This document shows positions 40,195-52,884 of a DNA stretch of 64,000 nt, piece by piece. This DNA is from Hymenobacter algoricola. Lineage in GTDB: Bacteria > Bacteroidota > Bacteroidia > Cytophagales > Hymenobacteraceae. Position numbers and translations under genes: made by a program. The number at the start of each line of letters is the position of its first letter. The first letter of the stretch is position 1. The stretch spans positions 1 through 64,000 of the forward strand of contig NZ_BAABDH010000105.1 of assembly GCF_039539525.1 (NCBI RefSeq), written 5' to 3'. The notes under the pieces were generated by a model. That model was not told the DNA's origin. It was given only the letters and a program-made list of their open reading frames with translations, and did not search any database.

Positions 40195-42339
40195 TTAGCG
40201 AATGGAGTTACCCTTCTGCTTGGCGATGATGCCTTCGGCAAGGTTTTGCGGTACCTGGTCGTAGTGCGAGAACGTGAGCGAAGCCGAAGCCCGACCCGAC
40301 GAAATCGTACGCAGCGTCGTTACGTAGCCGAACAGCTCCGACAGCGGAACGTCAGCCTTGATAACGTTCAGACCACCTTTGGTATCCAAACCTTTCATGA
40401 TACCACGACGACGGTTCAGGTCACCGGTTACGGAACCCGTGTACTCGTCGGGCGAAACTACCTCGACAGCCATGATGGGCTCAAGCAGTTTCGGACCGGC
40501 CAAGCGGCCAGCTTCGCGGAAACCACCACGGGCAGCGAGTTCAAACGACAGCGCGTCCGAGTCAACATCGTGATAGGAACCGTAGAACAGGCGCACGCGC
40601 ATACCTTCGATGGGGAAGCCGGCCAATGGGCCGTTCTTCATCGCCTCTTCGAAGCCTTTCTGAACCGGGGCAATGAATTCGCGCGGGATAACACCACCGG
40701 TGATACCGTTGACGAACTCCAGACCTGGCTTCTCCGGATCGGTTTCTTTCGGGCCCAGCTCAAACTGGATATCCCCGAATTTACCACGACCACCGGTCTG
40801 CTTCTTGTAGGTTTCGCGGTGCTCCACCTTCTTGGTCAGAATCTCCTTGTAGGCTACCATCGGGGCACCCTGGTTGATTTCAACCTTGAACTCCCGACGC
40901 ATACGGTCGATGATGATTTCAAGGTGAAGCTCACCCATGCCTTTCAGTACGGTCTGGCCCGTCTCGGGGTCCGTCTGTACTACCAGGGTAGGATCTTCTT
41001 CCACGAGTTTGGCAATGGCCATACCCATCTTATCCATGTCCGCCTGAGTTTTAGGCTCAATGGCGTAACCGATAACGGGCTCCGGGAAGCTCATCGACTC
41101 CAGCACCACGCGCGACTTCTCGTCGGTCAGCGTGTCACCGGTTTTGATGTCTTTAAAGCCTACACCCGCCGCAATATCACCCGCCTGGATCTTATCAATC
41201 GGGTTCTGCTTGTTGGAGTGCATCTGCATCAGACGCGAAATCCGCTCCTTCTTGTTCGTGCGGTTGTTGTGCACGTACGAGCCAGCATCAAGCACGCCGC
41301 TGTAGCAGCGGAAGAAGCACAGACGACCAACGAAGGGGTCAGTGGCAATCTTGAACGCCAGGGCGGTAAACGGCTCGCTGTTGTCGGGGTGACGAATCAC
41401 CTCCGCACCAGTATCCGGATCGGTACCGATGATGGGCGGCATGTCGAGCGGCGACGGCAGGTAAGCCATTACGCCGTCCAGCATGGACTGCACACCTTTG
41501 TTTTTGAAGGCCGAGCCGCACATTACGGGCGAGAACTTCATGTCGATAACCGCCTGGCGGATAACGACCATCATTTCGTCGCGGGTGATGCTGTTCGGGT
41601 CTTCGAAGAATTTCTCCAGCAGACGGTCGTCGTATTCGGCAACGCTTTCCACCAGCTTCTGACGCCACTCGGCTACGGTCTCCACCAGATCCTCGGGAAC
41701 CGGGATTTCGTGGTACGCCTTGCCCTGAGTTGCATCATCCCATACGATGGCCTTACCGGTCAGCAAGTCGACAACACCCTTGAAGGTATCCTCGGCGCCG
41801 ATTGGAATTTGCAGCGGTACGGGGTTAGCGCCTAGCTTGTCCTTAATCTCGGCTACGGCCTTGAAGAAGTCAGCACCGGCACGGTCCATCTTGTTGACGA
41901 AGCAGATGCGGGGCACCTTGTACTTGTCAGCCTGACGCCATACGGTCTCCGACTGGGGCTCAACACCCGATACGGCGCAGAACAAAGCAACGGCACCATC
42001 GAGTACGCGCAGCGAACGTTCTACTTCTACCGTGAAGTCAACGTGGCCGGGGGTGTCAATGAGGTTGATCTTGTACTGCTTGGTGTCGGCCGTCGGCTCG
42101 CCGTTGGCGTCCGTTGGGTAGTTCCAGAACGTGGTGGTAGCAGCCGAAGTGATGGTGATACCACGCTCCTGCTCCTGCTCCATCCAGTCCATCGTGGCGG
42201 CACCTTCGTGCACTTCCCCGATTTTGTGGGTCTTACCGGTATAGTAGAGAATGCGCTCCGACGTGGTGGTTTTACCAGCATCGATGTGCGCCATAATCCC
42301 GATATTCCGGAGGTATTGCAGATCTTTATTAACAGCCAT
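40195..42339 (-). CDS. fusA: Elongation factor G
   Basis: A 714-residue EF-G. The GTPase domain carries the G1 AHIDAGKTTTSERIL, the G2 region GITITSAATTTFW, G3 DTPGHVDFTVEVERSLRVLD and G4 NKMDRAGADF. Domains II-V follow to LTFSHYDQVPQNLAEGI near the end. It drives ribosome translocation and, in some bacteria, recycling. It lies between rpsG and rpsJ, the Bacteroidota order. The 103-base spacer before it contains short inverted words. Length is normal. Confidence 0.99.
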   Translation of the reverse strand: MAVNKDLQYLRNIGIMAHIDAGKTTTSERILYYTGKTHKIGEVHEGAATMDWMEQEQERGITITSAATTTFWNYPTDANGEPTADTKQYKINLIDTPGHVDFTVEVERSLRVLDGAVALFCAVSGVEPQSETVWRQADKYKVPRICFVNKMDRAGADFFKAVAEIKDKLGANPVPLQIPIGAEDTFKGVVDLLTGKAIVWDDATQGKAYHEIPVPEDLVETVAEWRQKLVESVAEYDDRLLEKFFEDPNSITRDEMMVVIRQAVIDMKFSPVMCGSAFKNKGVQSMLDGVMAYLPSPLDMPPIIGTDPDTGAEVIRHPDNSEPFTALAFKIATDPFVGRLCFFRCYSGVLDAGSYVHNNRTNKKERISRLMQMHSNKQNPIDKIQAGDIAAGVGFKDIKTGDTLTDEKSRVVLESMSFPEPVIGYAIEPKTQADMDKMGMAIAKLVEEDPTLVVQTDPETGQTVLKGMGELHLEIIIDRMRREFKVEINQGAPMVAYKEILTKKVEHRETYKKQTGGRGKFGDIQFELGPKETDPEKPGLEFVNGITGGVIPREFIAPVQKGFEEAMKNGPLAGFPIEGMRVRLFYGSYHDVDSDALSFELAARGGFREAGRLAGPKLLEPIMAVEVVSPDEYTGSVTGDLNRRRGIMKGLDTKGGLNVIKADVPLSELFGYVTTLRTISSGRASASLTFSHYDQVPQNLAEGIIAKQKGNSIR

Positions 42340-42347
42340 GTCTAGTT

Positions 42348-42439
42348 GAATGAGTGAATGTGTGATTAGTAACTGAGTACCCGTCGAGGTTGTGGCCTAA
42401 ACCAAATCCTGAGGGTGCCCATTCACTGAAGCACTCATT
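42348..42439. repeat. Word-like inverted repeat in the rpsG-fusA spacer
   Basis: GAATGAGTGAATG at 42348-42360 is mirrored by CATTCACTGAAGCACTCATT at 42420-42439. AATGAGTG pairs with CACTCATT, and GTGAATG pairs with CATTCAC. The pieces are short reiterated words rather than a simple stem. It fills most of the 103-base spacer. Confidence 0.55.
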
Positions 42440-42442
42440 TAT

Positions 42443-42910
42443 TTAGAAGCGGAAGTGCGAGAAGGCCTTGTTGGCCTCAGCCATGCGGTGGGTGTCGTCC
42501 TTCTTCTTCACGGAAGCACCTTCCCCTTTAGCCGCGGCAATGATTTCGCCAGCCAGCTTGTCCTTCATGGTTTTCTCTCCACGACGACGAGCGTACTGAA
42601 TCATCCATTTAGCACCCACCGAAATACGACGGTCGGGACGAACTTCGATCGGCACCTGGAAGGTAGCACCCCCTACGCGGCGGCTCTTTACTTCGACAGT
42701 TGGCATCACGTTGTTCAGGGCCTTGCGCCACATTTCCAGGCCGTTTTCCTTCGTGCGCTGCTCAACGATTTCGCAGGCGTCGTAGAAAATGCCGTAGGCA
42801 AGGTTTTTCTTTCCGTCATACATCATGTAGTTGACGAAACGGGTTACCAGCGTCTCCTTGAACTTGGGGTCGGGCAGGAGGATGCGCTTCTTTGGTTTTG
42901 ACTTTCTCAT
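42443..42910 (-). CDS. rpsG: 30S ribosomal protein S7
   Basis: A 155-residue S7 of normal length. It starts MRKSKPKKRILLPDPKFKET and has FVNYMMYDGKKNLAYGIFYD and GGATFQVPIEVRPDRRISVG. It nucleates assembly of the 30S head and contacts the E-site tRNA; in E. coli it regulates the str operon. An 85-base spacer separates it from rpsL. Confidence 0.98.
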   Translation of the reverse strand: MRKSKPKKRILLPDPKFKETLVTRFVNYMMYDGKKNLAYGIFYDACEIVEQRTKENGLEMWRKALNNVMPTVEVKSRRVGGATFQVPIEVRPDRRISVGAKWMIQYARRRGEKTMKDKLAGEIIAAAKGEGASVKKKDDTHRMAEANKAFSHFRF

Positions 42911-42995
42911 GAGGTTAGATGTGAGCTGGTCAGCGGGAGCCGCGGGATAAGAACCATTTTCTATCCGACGCGGGGCCCGACGCCACTCGTATCAA

Positions 42996-43424
42996 TTACT
43001 TTTTCTTGCCGGGGGCTGGCTTGCCACCTTTGCCGGTTGCCACGGGCTGACCTGGCTTCGGACGCTTGGCGCCGTATTTCGAGCGACGCTGGGTACGACC
43101 GTTTACACCGGCGGTGTCAAGGGCACCACGGATGATGTGGTAACGTACACCGGGAAGGTCTTTCACACGACCCCCACGGATCAGCACGATGCTGTGCTCC
43201 TGCAGGTTGTGACCTTCACCCGGGATGTAGGCGTTAACCTCTTTGCCGTTGGTGAGACGCACACGGGCCACTTTGCGCATGGCCGAGTTCGGCTTTTTGG
43301 GCGTGGTGGTGTACACACGGGTGCATACGCCACGGCGCTGCGGGCACGAGTCAAGGGCGGGCGACTTCGACTTCGTCGTCAGCTTCTCGCGGCCTTTTCG
43401 TACTAACTGGTTAATAGTAGGCAT
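42996..43424 (-). CDS. rpsL: 30S ribosomal protein S12
   Basis: A 142-residue S12, longer than the usual 124 because of a C-terminal tail PKPGQPVATGKGGKPAPGKK. It has CPQRRGVCTRVYTTTPKKPN with Lys43 and GGRVKDLPGVRYHIIRG with Lys88. Both positions are the wild-type, streptomycin-sensitive residues by comparison with E. coli. S12 controls decoding accuracy. It is the first gene of the str operon and has a complete promoter 50-80 bases upstream. Confidence 0.98.
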   Translation of the reverse strand: MPTINQLVRKGREKLTTKSKSPALDSCPQRRGVCTRVYTTTPKKPNSAMRKVARVRLTNGKEVNAYIPGEGHNLQEHSIVLIRGGRVKDLPGVRYHIIRGALDTAGVNGRTQRRSKYGAKRPKPGQPVATGKGGKPAPGKKK

Positions 43425-43473
43425 TTACGGAATGGTTTGTCAAGGAGGGTTCTCTCCCAAAAAATTAGGCTTG

Positions 43474-43504
43474 CAAAGGTATCAAAGTCAGGGTAGAATA
43501 GCAA
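43474..43504 (-). promoter_or_regulatory. Bacteroidota-type promoter of the str operon
   Basis: On the minus strand TTG (43504-43502) and TACCTTTG (43481-43474) are separated by 20 bases, matching TTG-N19/20-TAnnTTTG. The expected start of transcription is about 45 bases before the rpsL ATG. Confidence 0.65.
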
Positions 43505-43583
43505 ACGAGTTGAGATAGTTTGTTTTAGAGAAAGGGCTGGACTGCCAACAGCCGCCACCCTCCAGCTCTGACGGCCGCTATGG

Positions 43584-43624
43584 GCCGAAAAAAAAGACCT
43601 TCGACTTGGCGCCAAAGGTCTTTT
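43584..43624 (-). terminator. Intrinsic terminator of the DUF3467 gene
   Basis: AAAAGACCTT (43592-43601) pairs with AAGGTCTTTT (43615-43624), and the minus strand continues into further T residues and GGCCC. It lies 26 bases past the stop codon. Confidence 0.75.
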
Positions 43625-43649
43625 CGGTACTATCCCAACATTAGGGAGC

Positions 43650-43985
43650 TTACGCCTCCCCCATCGTGCCGCCGAAGTTCATCGGGAAGCTGGGCGAGTC
43701 GGGCTGCTGCTTGATGGGCCCGAAGCTCTGCTCGAAGCGGTCAATGTTATCGGCCAGGGCCGAGAGCAGGCGCTTGGCATGCTCGGGCGTGACGACGATG
43801 CGGGCCTTCACCTTGGCTTTGGGCAGGCCGGGCATCAGGCGGATGAAGTCGATGACAAACTCGCTGCTGCTGTGCGCAATCATGGCCAGGTTGGCGTACT
43901 CGCCTTCCGCAATTTCCTCTGACAGCTCGATGTTGATGGCGTTCGGGTCCTGCTGCGGGGCGTTGGGGTCTTGGGGCTGGTTCAT
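43650..43985 (-). CDS. DUF3467 family protein
   Basis: A 111-residue protein of the DUF3467 family: ELSEEIAEGEYANLAMIAHS, FVIDFIRLMPGLPKAKVKAR and VVTPEHAKRLLSALADNI match the family pattern. The first 20 residues are Pro/Gln/Asp-rich and the last 15 are Pro/Gly-rich. The function is unknown. It sits between rpoC and rpsL, a place where, from memory, it recurs in Bacteroidota; that suggests a link to gene expression but no mechanism. Its own terminator and a possible -7 element make it an independent unit. Confidence 0.85.
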   Translation of the reverse strand: MNQPQDPNAPQQDPNAINIELSEEIAEGEYANLAMIAHSSSEFVIDFIRLMPGLPKAKVKARIVVTPEHAKRLLSALADNIDRFEQSFGPIKQQPDSPSFPMNFGGTMGEA

Positions 43986-44028
43986 ATCGGAAAGGTGGGT
44001 AAAGAAAGGACGGGCCCTTCGGGATTAT

Positions 44029-44036
44029 CAAAGCTA
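44029..44036 (-). promoter_or_regulatory. -7 element before the DUF3467 gene
   Basis: TAGCTTTG (44036-44029) matches TAnnTTTG exactly, 43 bases before the ATG. It overlaps the T-rich end of the rpoC terminator. No TTG is found at the expected spacing. Confidence 0.4.
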
Positions 44037-44040
44037 CTAA

Positions 44041-44078
44041 AAACAAAAAAGCCGACCGGATTGCTCCGGTCGGCTTTC
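44041..44078 (-). terminator. Intrinsic terminator after rpoC
   Basis: Perfect 13-base arms AAAGCCGACCGGA (44049-44061) and TCCGGTCGGCTTT (44066-44078) with a TTGC loop, followed on the minus strand by T residues. It ends the rpoBC transcript. Confidence 0.9.
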
Positions 44079-44099
44079 TCATTACAAACTCACAACGGA

Positions 44100-47000
44100 T
44101 TACTCCGCTGATACTTCGCGCTTGGCCCGGGAGGCGCGCTTCGGACCCGCTTCCGGAACCTCGGCTTTGGCCGCCTGCTGGGCTTCGAGCTCTTCTTTCG
44201 AGCCGACAATCTGACGCGTATACTCGCGCAGACCGGTACCGGCCGGAATGAGGTGCCCGACGATTACGTTCTCCTTCAGGCCCAACAGCTCATCGGCCTT
44301 GCCACGGATGGCAGCTTCCGACAGCACCTTGGTGGTCTCCTGGAACGAGGCGGCCGAGATGAACGACTGCGTGCCCAGGGAGGCCTGCGTGATGCCTTGC
44401 AGCGTAGGACGGGAAACCGAAGGCTGAGCGTCGCGCACTTCCACCAGGCGGAGGTCACGGCGCTTCAGGCTGCTGTTCTCGTCCCGCAGCTTACGGGCAC
44501 TCAAGATCTGACCCGGCTTCAGGATGCTGGAATCACCGGCTTCCGTTACCACCTTCATGTCGATGATGGTATCGTTTTCCTCCATGAAGATAATCTTGTC
44601 GATTACCTGGTGCTCCAGGAACGTCGTGTCGCCGGCGTCGAGGATAACCACCTTCTGCATCATCTGGCGAACGACCACCTCGATGTGCTTATCGTTGATT
44701 TTTACCCCCTGCAAGCGGTACACTTCCTGAATCTCGTTCACGAGGTACTCCTGCACAGCACCCGGACCCTGAATGCTCAGGATGTCGGATGGCGTGATGG
44801 CGCCGTCGGACAGCGGCATGCCGGCCCGGATGAAGTCGTTGTCCTGCACCAGAATGTGCTTCGACAGCGGCACCATGTACTTCTTCTTGACGCCGTCTTT
44901 CGACTCGACGAAGATTTCACGGTTACCACGCTTCACGGTACCATACGTTACCACCCCGTCGATTTCCGACACCACGGCCGGGTTCGATGGGTTACGCGCT
45001 TCGAAAAGCTCGGTAACGCGGGGCAGACCACCGGTGATGTCCCGCGTCTTGCCAACGGCCCGAGGAATCTTGGCCAGAATCTGACCAGCCTTGATTTTCT
45101 CGTTGTTGTCGACGCTGATGTGCGAGCCTACCGGAATGCTGTAAGCACGCTGACCTTCCTCGATGTCCTTCTTGCCGGCCTTCACGATGATGGACGGGTT
45201 CTGGGCTTTGTCGCGCGATTCGATAATTACCTTCTCGCGGTGACCCGTCTGCTCGTCCGACTCCTCGCGGTAGGTTACGCCTTCCGTGATGGCATCGTAG
45301 ACAACGGTACCGTCGAACTCGGCCAGAATAACGGCGTTGTAGGGGTCCCAGTTGTTGAGCTCGTGGCCTTTCTCCACTTCCTGGCCTTCCTCTACCAGGA
45401 GGAACGAGCCGTACGGAACGTGGTTCGAGATGAACACCTTGCCGGTGCCTTTCTCCACGATGCGAATCTCGCCCGAGCGGCCCATTACCACTTTCGTCTT
45501 CTCCCCTTCGGAATTAGTCGAATCAACGGTCCGGATATCTTCGAACTCCACTACCCCCGCAAATTTGGCTTTGATGTTGGCTTCCACCGCGATGTTGGAG
45601 GCCGTACCACCTACGTGGAACGTACGCAGCGTGAGCTGGGTACCGGGCTCGCCGATCGACTGGGCGGCAATAACACCAACGGCTTCCCCGCGCTGGACCA
45701 TGCGGCCCGAGGCGAGGTTACGACCGTAGCACTTGGCGCAGATACCACGCTTGCTTTCGCAGGTCAGTACCGAGCGGATTTCCACCGACTCGATTGCCGT
45801 AGCATCGATGCGGCGGGTCGTGTCCTCCTTGATTTCCTCGCCCGAAGCCAGGATAACCTCGTCGGTCAGCGGATCCACGATATCGTGGACCGTAACGCGG
45901 CCCAGGATCCGCTCGGACAGCGGCTCAACCACGTCCTCGTTGTCTTTCAACGCGAAGGTTTCGATACCGCGGAGGGTACCGCAGTCCTGCTCGTTTACGA
46001 TTACGTCCTGCGATACGTCTACCAGACGACGGGTCAGGTAGCCGGCGTCGGCCGTTTTCAGCGCGGTGTCAGCCAGACCTTTCCGGGCACCGTGGGTCGA
46101 GATGAAGTACTCGATAACGTCCAGGCCTTCTTTGAAGTTAGACAGAATCGGGTTTTCAATAATCTCGCCTACCGAACCCTGGAGCGACTTCTGCGGCTTA
46201 GCCATCAGACCCCGCATACCGCCGAGCTGACGAATCTGCTCCCGCGAGCCACGAGCACCGGAGTGCATCATCATGTAAATCGAGTTGAAGCCCTGGTCCT
46301 CCTTTTCGAGGCGACCCATGAGGGTTTCAGTGATTTGGTTGTTGATACGCGTCCAGATGTCGATAACCTGGTTGTAACGCTCGTTGTCGGTAATCAGACC
46401 CATCTGGTAGTTCTGAGTAACGGCCTTCACGTCGTTCTGCGCCTGCAGAATCAGGGCATCTTTTTCTTTCGGAATCTGGATATCACCCAGGCCCATCGAC
46501 AGACCACCTTTGTAAGCCGACTGGAAGCCCAGCGTCTTGATGTCGTCGAGGAACTGTGCGGTGCGGGCCATGCCCGTCCGCTTGAACACCATGGAAATGA
46601 TCTGCTGCAGCTTTTTCTTGGTCAGCAGCTCATCCACGAAGCCAACTTCCGCTGGTACCATCTGGTTGAACAGCACACGGCCGGCTACGGTCTCCACGAT
46701 CTTGGTAACCAAGTCGTCGTTCTCGTCGCGGATCTGCGTGCGGACCTTGATGTAGGCGTGCTTGGACAGCACACCTTCGTTGATGGCAATCACTACTTCC
46801 TCATCGGAGTAGAAGACCATGTCCTCGCCGTCGATTTTCTCTTCGGGCGTGCTGCGCTTGCCTTTGGTAACGTAGTACAGCCCCAGAACCATGTCCTGCG
46901 ACGGTACCGCGATGGGCGCGCCGTTGGCCGGGTTCAGGATGTTGTGCGACGCCAGCATGAGCATGGAGGCTTCCAGGATAGCGGCCGGCCCCAGGGGCAC

Positions 47001-48449
47001 GTGCACAGCCATCTGGTCACCGTCAAAGTCAGCGTTGAAGGCCGTACAAACCAATGGGTGCAGCTGAATAGCTTTACCCTCGATCAGACGGGGCTGGAAC
47101 GCCTGGATACCCAAGCGGTGAAGGGTCGGAGCCCGGTTCAGGAGCACTGGGTGGCCTTTCAGCACGTTCTCCAGAATGTCCCAAACGACGGCATCTTTCC
47201 GGTCCACGATTTTCTTGGCCGATTTCACCGTCTTCACAATACCGCGCTCAATGAGCTTGCGGATGATGAACGGCTTGAACAGCTCGGCCGCCATGTTCTT
47301 GGGCAGACCGCACTCGTGCAGCTTCAGCTCCGGACCAACGACAATTACCGAACGACCGGAATAGTCGACCCGCTTACCGAGCAGGTTCTGACGAAAGCGG
47401 CCCTGCTTGCCTTTCAGCATGTCGGACAGCGACTTCAGGGCGCGGTTGCCTTCGGCGCGCACGGCATTCACCTTACGCGAGTTGTCGAACAAGGAGTCGA
47501 CAGCTTCCTGCAGCATGCGCTTCTCGTTCCGCAGAATCACTTCCGGAGCCTTAATTTCGATCAGGCGCTTGAGGCGGTTGTTACGGATGATAACGCGACG
47601 GTACAGGTCGTTCAGGTCGGAAGTAGCGAAACGGCCACCATCCAACGGAACCAACGGACGCAGCTCGGGCGGAATAACGGGCACCATGCGGATAACCATC
47701 CACTCGGGCTTGTTTTCCACGCGGGTCGCGGCGTCACGGAAAGCTTCTACTACGCGCAGACGCTTCAATGCCTCAGCCTTACGCTGCTGCGAAGTTTCGT
47801 GAGCGGCCGAGTCGCGCAGGCTGTAGGAAAGCTCATCGAGGTTAATGCGCTCCAGCAGCATGTACAAGGCATCGGCACCCATGCGGGCGATGAACTTGTT
47901 GGGGTCCTCATTTGGCAGCATCTGGTTCTCCCGGGGGAGCTTGTCGATGATGTCGAGGTATTCGTCTTCGGTCAGGAAGTCGAGCTGCTGCACGCCTTCT
48001 TCGGCGAGGGCGCCGGGCTGTACGACTACGTACCGCTCGTAATAGATAATCTGGTCGAGCTTCTTGGTGGGCAGGCCCAGCAGGTAGCCGATTTTATTGG
48101 GCAGCGACTTGAAGTACCAGATGTGGGCAACGGGCACTACCAGCTCGATATGTCCCATCCGCTCCCGGCGTACTTTCTTCTCCGTCACCTCCACGCCGCA
48201 ACGGTCGCAGATGATGCCTTTGTAGCGAATCCGCTTGTATTTGCCGCAGTGGCATTCCCAGTCCTTCACCGGACCGAAAATCCGCTCGCAGAACAAGCCG
48301 CCCATTTCGGGCTTGTACGTCCGGTAGTTGATCGTCTCGGGCTTCACTACTTCGCCGTTCGACCGCTCCAGAATGGATTCGGGCGAGGCCAGCGAGATAG
48401 TGACTTTCGAGAAGTCCTGCACCAGTTTTTTGTTTTTTGCAAACGCCAT
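44100..48449 (-). CDS. rpoC: RNA polymerase subunit beta-prime
   Basis: A 1449-residue beta-prime subunit. The N-terminal zinc site (CHCGKYKRIRYKGIICDRCG) and the catalytic Mg-binding AFNADFDGDQMAVHVPLGP are intact. The second zinc site (CESKRGICAKCYG) is also present. The C-terminus ends with a basic/acidic tail (GPKRASRAKREVSAE). It forms the catalytic core with beta. It follows rpoB after an unusually long 338-base gap and is closed by a strong terminator. Length is typical for the phylum. Confidence 0.99.
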   Translation of the reverse strand: MAFAKNKKLVQDFSKVTISLASPESILERSNGEVVKPETINYRTYKPEMGGLFCERIFGPVKDWECHCGKYKRIRYKGIICDRCGVEVTEKKVRRERMGHIELVVPVAHIWYFKSLPNKIGYLLGLPTKKLDQIIYYERYVVVQPGALAEEGVQQLDFLTEDEYLDIIDKLPRENQMLPNEDPNKFIARMGADALYMLLERINLDELSYSLRDSAAHETSQQRKAEALKRLRVVEAFRDAATRVENKPEWMVIRMVPVIPPELRPLVPLDGGRFATSDLNDLYRRVIIRNNRLKRLIEIKAPEVILRNEKRMLQEAVDSLFDNSRKVNAVRAEGNRALKSLSDMLKGKQGRFRQNLLGKRVDYSGRSVIVVGPELKLHECGLPKNMAAELFKPFIIRKLIERGIVKTVKSAKKIVDRKDAVVWDILENVLKGHPVLLNRAPTLHRLGIQAFQPRLIEGKAIQLHPLVCTAFNADFDGDQMAVHVPLGPAAILEASMLMLASHNILNPANGAPIAVPSQDMVLGLYYVTKGKRSTPEEKIDGEDMVFYSDEEVVIAINEGVLSKHAYIKVRTQIRDENDDLVTKIVETVAGRVLFNQMVPAEVGFVDELLTKKKLQQIISMVFKRTGMARTAQFLDDIKTLGFQSAYKGGLSMGLGDIQIPKEKDALILQAQNDVKAVTQNYQMGLITDNERYNQVIDIWTRINNQITETLMGRLEKEDQGFNSIYMMMHSGARGSREQIRQLGGMRGLMAKPQKSLQGSVGEIIENPILSNFKEGLDVIEYFISTHGARKGLADTALKTADAGYLTRRLVDVSQDVIVNEQDCGTLRGIETFALKDNEDVVEPLSERILGRVTVHDIVDPLTDEVILASGEEIKEDTTRRIDATAIESVEIRSVLTCESKRGICAKCYGRNLASGRMVQRGEAVGVIAAQSIGEPGTQLTLRTFHVGGTASNIAVEANIKAKFAGVVEFEDIRTVDSTNSEGEKTKVVMGRSGEIRIVEKGTGKVFISNHVPYGSFLLVEEGQEVEKGHELNNWDPYNAVILAEFDGTVVYDAITEGVTYREESDEQTGHREKVIIESRDKAQNPSIIVKAGKKDIEEGQRAYSIPVGSHISVDNNEKIKAGQILAKIPRAVGKTRDITGGLPRVTELFEARNPSNPAVVSEIDGVVTYGTVKRGNREIFVESKDGVKKKYMVPLSKHILVQDNDFIRAGMPLSDGAITPSDILSIQGPGAVQEYLVNEIQEVYRLQGVKINDKHIEVVVRQMMQKVVILDAGDTTFLEHQVIDKIIFMEENDTIIDMKVVTEAGDSSILKPGQILSARKLRDENSSLKRRDLRLVEVRDAQPSVSRPTLQGITQASLGTQSFISAASFQETTKVLSEAAIRGKADELLGLKENVIVGHLIPAGTGLREYTRQIVGSKEELEAQQAAKAEVPEAGPKRASRAKREVSAE

Positions 48450-48454
48450 GTAGA

Positions 48455-48485
48455 AAGCTGTTAGCTGTTGGCTTGTAGCTGTTAG
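48455..48485. repeat. AGCTGTTAG-type short direct repeats before rpoC
   Basis: The words AGCTGTTAGCTGTTGG and TAGCTGTTAG recur with a 7-base core (AGCTGTT) three times within about 30 bases. It lies just upstream of the rpoC start codon. Low-complexity repeats of this kind also occur in two other spacers in the window. Confidence 0.55.
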
Positions 48486-48743
48486 TCAGATGCTCCCGCC
48501 TTAAGGCGAATCGGAAAGGACGTAACAGTTCGACTCTGCGAAAAGTGCTCTGCGGTTCGGATAGGTACGCCGCGCAGTAGATTTTGCTAGGTCTGGAAGA
48601 ATACGCCTGGGCTTGGGCAAGTCCGGGCGGGTGCGGTCAACTTAAGCCGGTAAAGAATTGTCGTTCTGACCTTATCTCGGAGCGACACCGGCGGCAGTAA
48701 GTATCGGTTGCCCGATCCGCGTATTATCAAAAGGCACCGAAAT

Positions 48744-48777
48744 AGGAGCTGCCGATGCATCGGCACCGGCAGCTCCT
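48744..48777 (-). terminator. Terminator-like or attenuator hairpin after rpoB
   Basis: AGGAGCTGCCG (48744-48754) pairs with CGGCAGCTCCT (48767-48777); an alternative palindrome GCCGATGCATCGGC (48751-48764) competes in the loop. A short AT-rich stretch without a long T-tract follows. Since rpoC has no obvious promoter, read-through must occur. Confidence 0.5.
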
Positions 48778-48787
48778 TTCTCAGACC

Positions 48788-52681
<3,894 letters not shown>

Positions 52682-52769
52682 TGCGTTTGGGTGTTAAGAA
52701 ATGGACACTGAAGCGTACTGTAATCACTAAACCCTGCGGGGCCATGCTGCGTACCCGTAGGCACAAAAA

Positions 52770-52847
52770 GCCGCAATGCGGCGCAGAAAGGCAATCCTGT
52801 AGAGTTTGTAGGCTACAAACAGGAAAAGACCTGGCTTAGTTGCCAGG
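52770..52847 (-). terminator. Attenuator-like hairpins between rplL and rpoB
   Basis: Three stems lie in the 203-base spacer: GCCGCA/TGCGGC (52770-52782), GTTTGTA/TACAAAC (52804-52820) and CCTGGC/GCCAGG (52830-52847). The last one is followed by TCTTTT on the minus strand and is nearest the rplL stop. A partial terminator at this junction is known in E. coli, where it lowers rpoBC relative to L7/L12. Confidence 0.6.
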
Positions 52848-52884
52848 CCTATCCATGTTCGTAAGAGAAAAAGCGCGGGGCAGC

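Larger units (their letters stand above)
48450..48787. other. 338-base spacer between rpoB and rpoC
   Basis: I see no gene here. Close to rpoC it carries three near-copies of an AGCTGTTAG word (48455-48485). Close to rpoB it carries a hairpin (48744-48777). The rest is GC-rich and without recognisable signals. In many bacteria this spacer is under 150 bases, so its size and content are unusual. Confidence 0.6.

Noticed and set aside
44253..48464. 1403-codon open frame opposite rpoC, and similar long frames opposite rpoB, the TonB receptor, the Hsp70 and the type IX hydrolase
   Set aside because: These frames run antisense to clearly conserved genes and have His/Arg/Gln-rich, domain-less translations. 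Strong codon bias and high GC suppress stop codons in the opposite frame, which explains their length.
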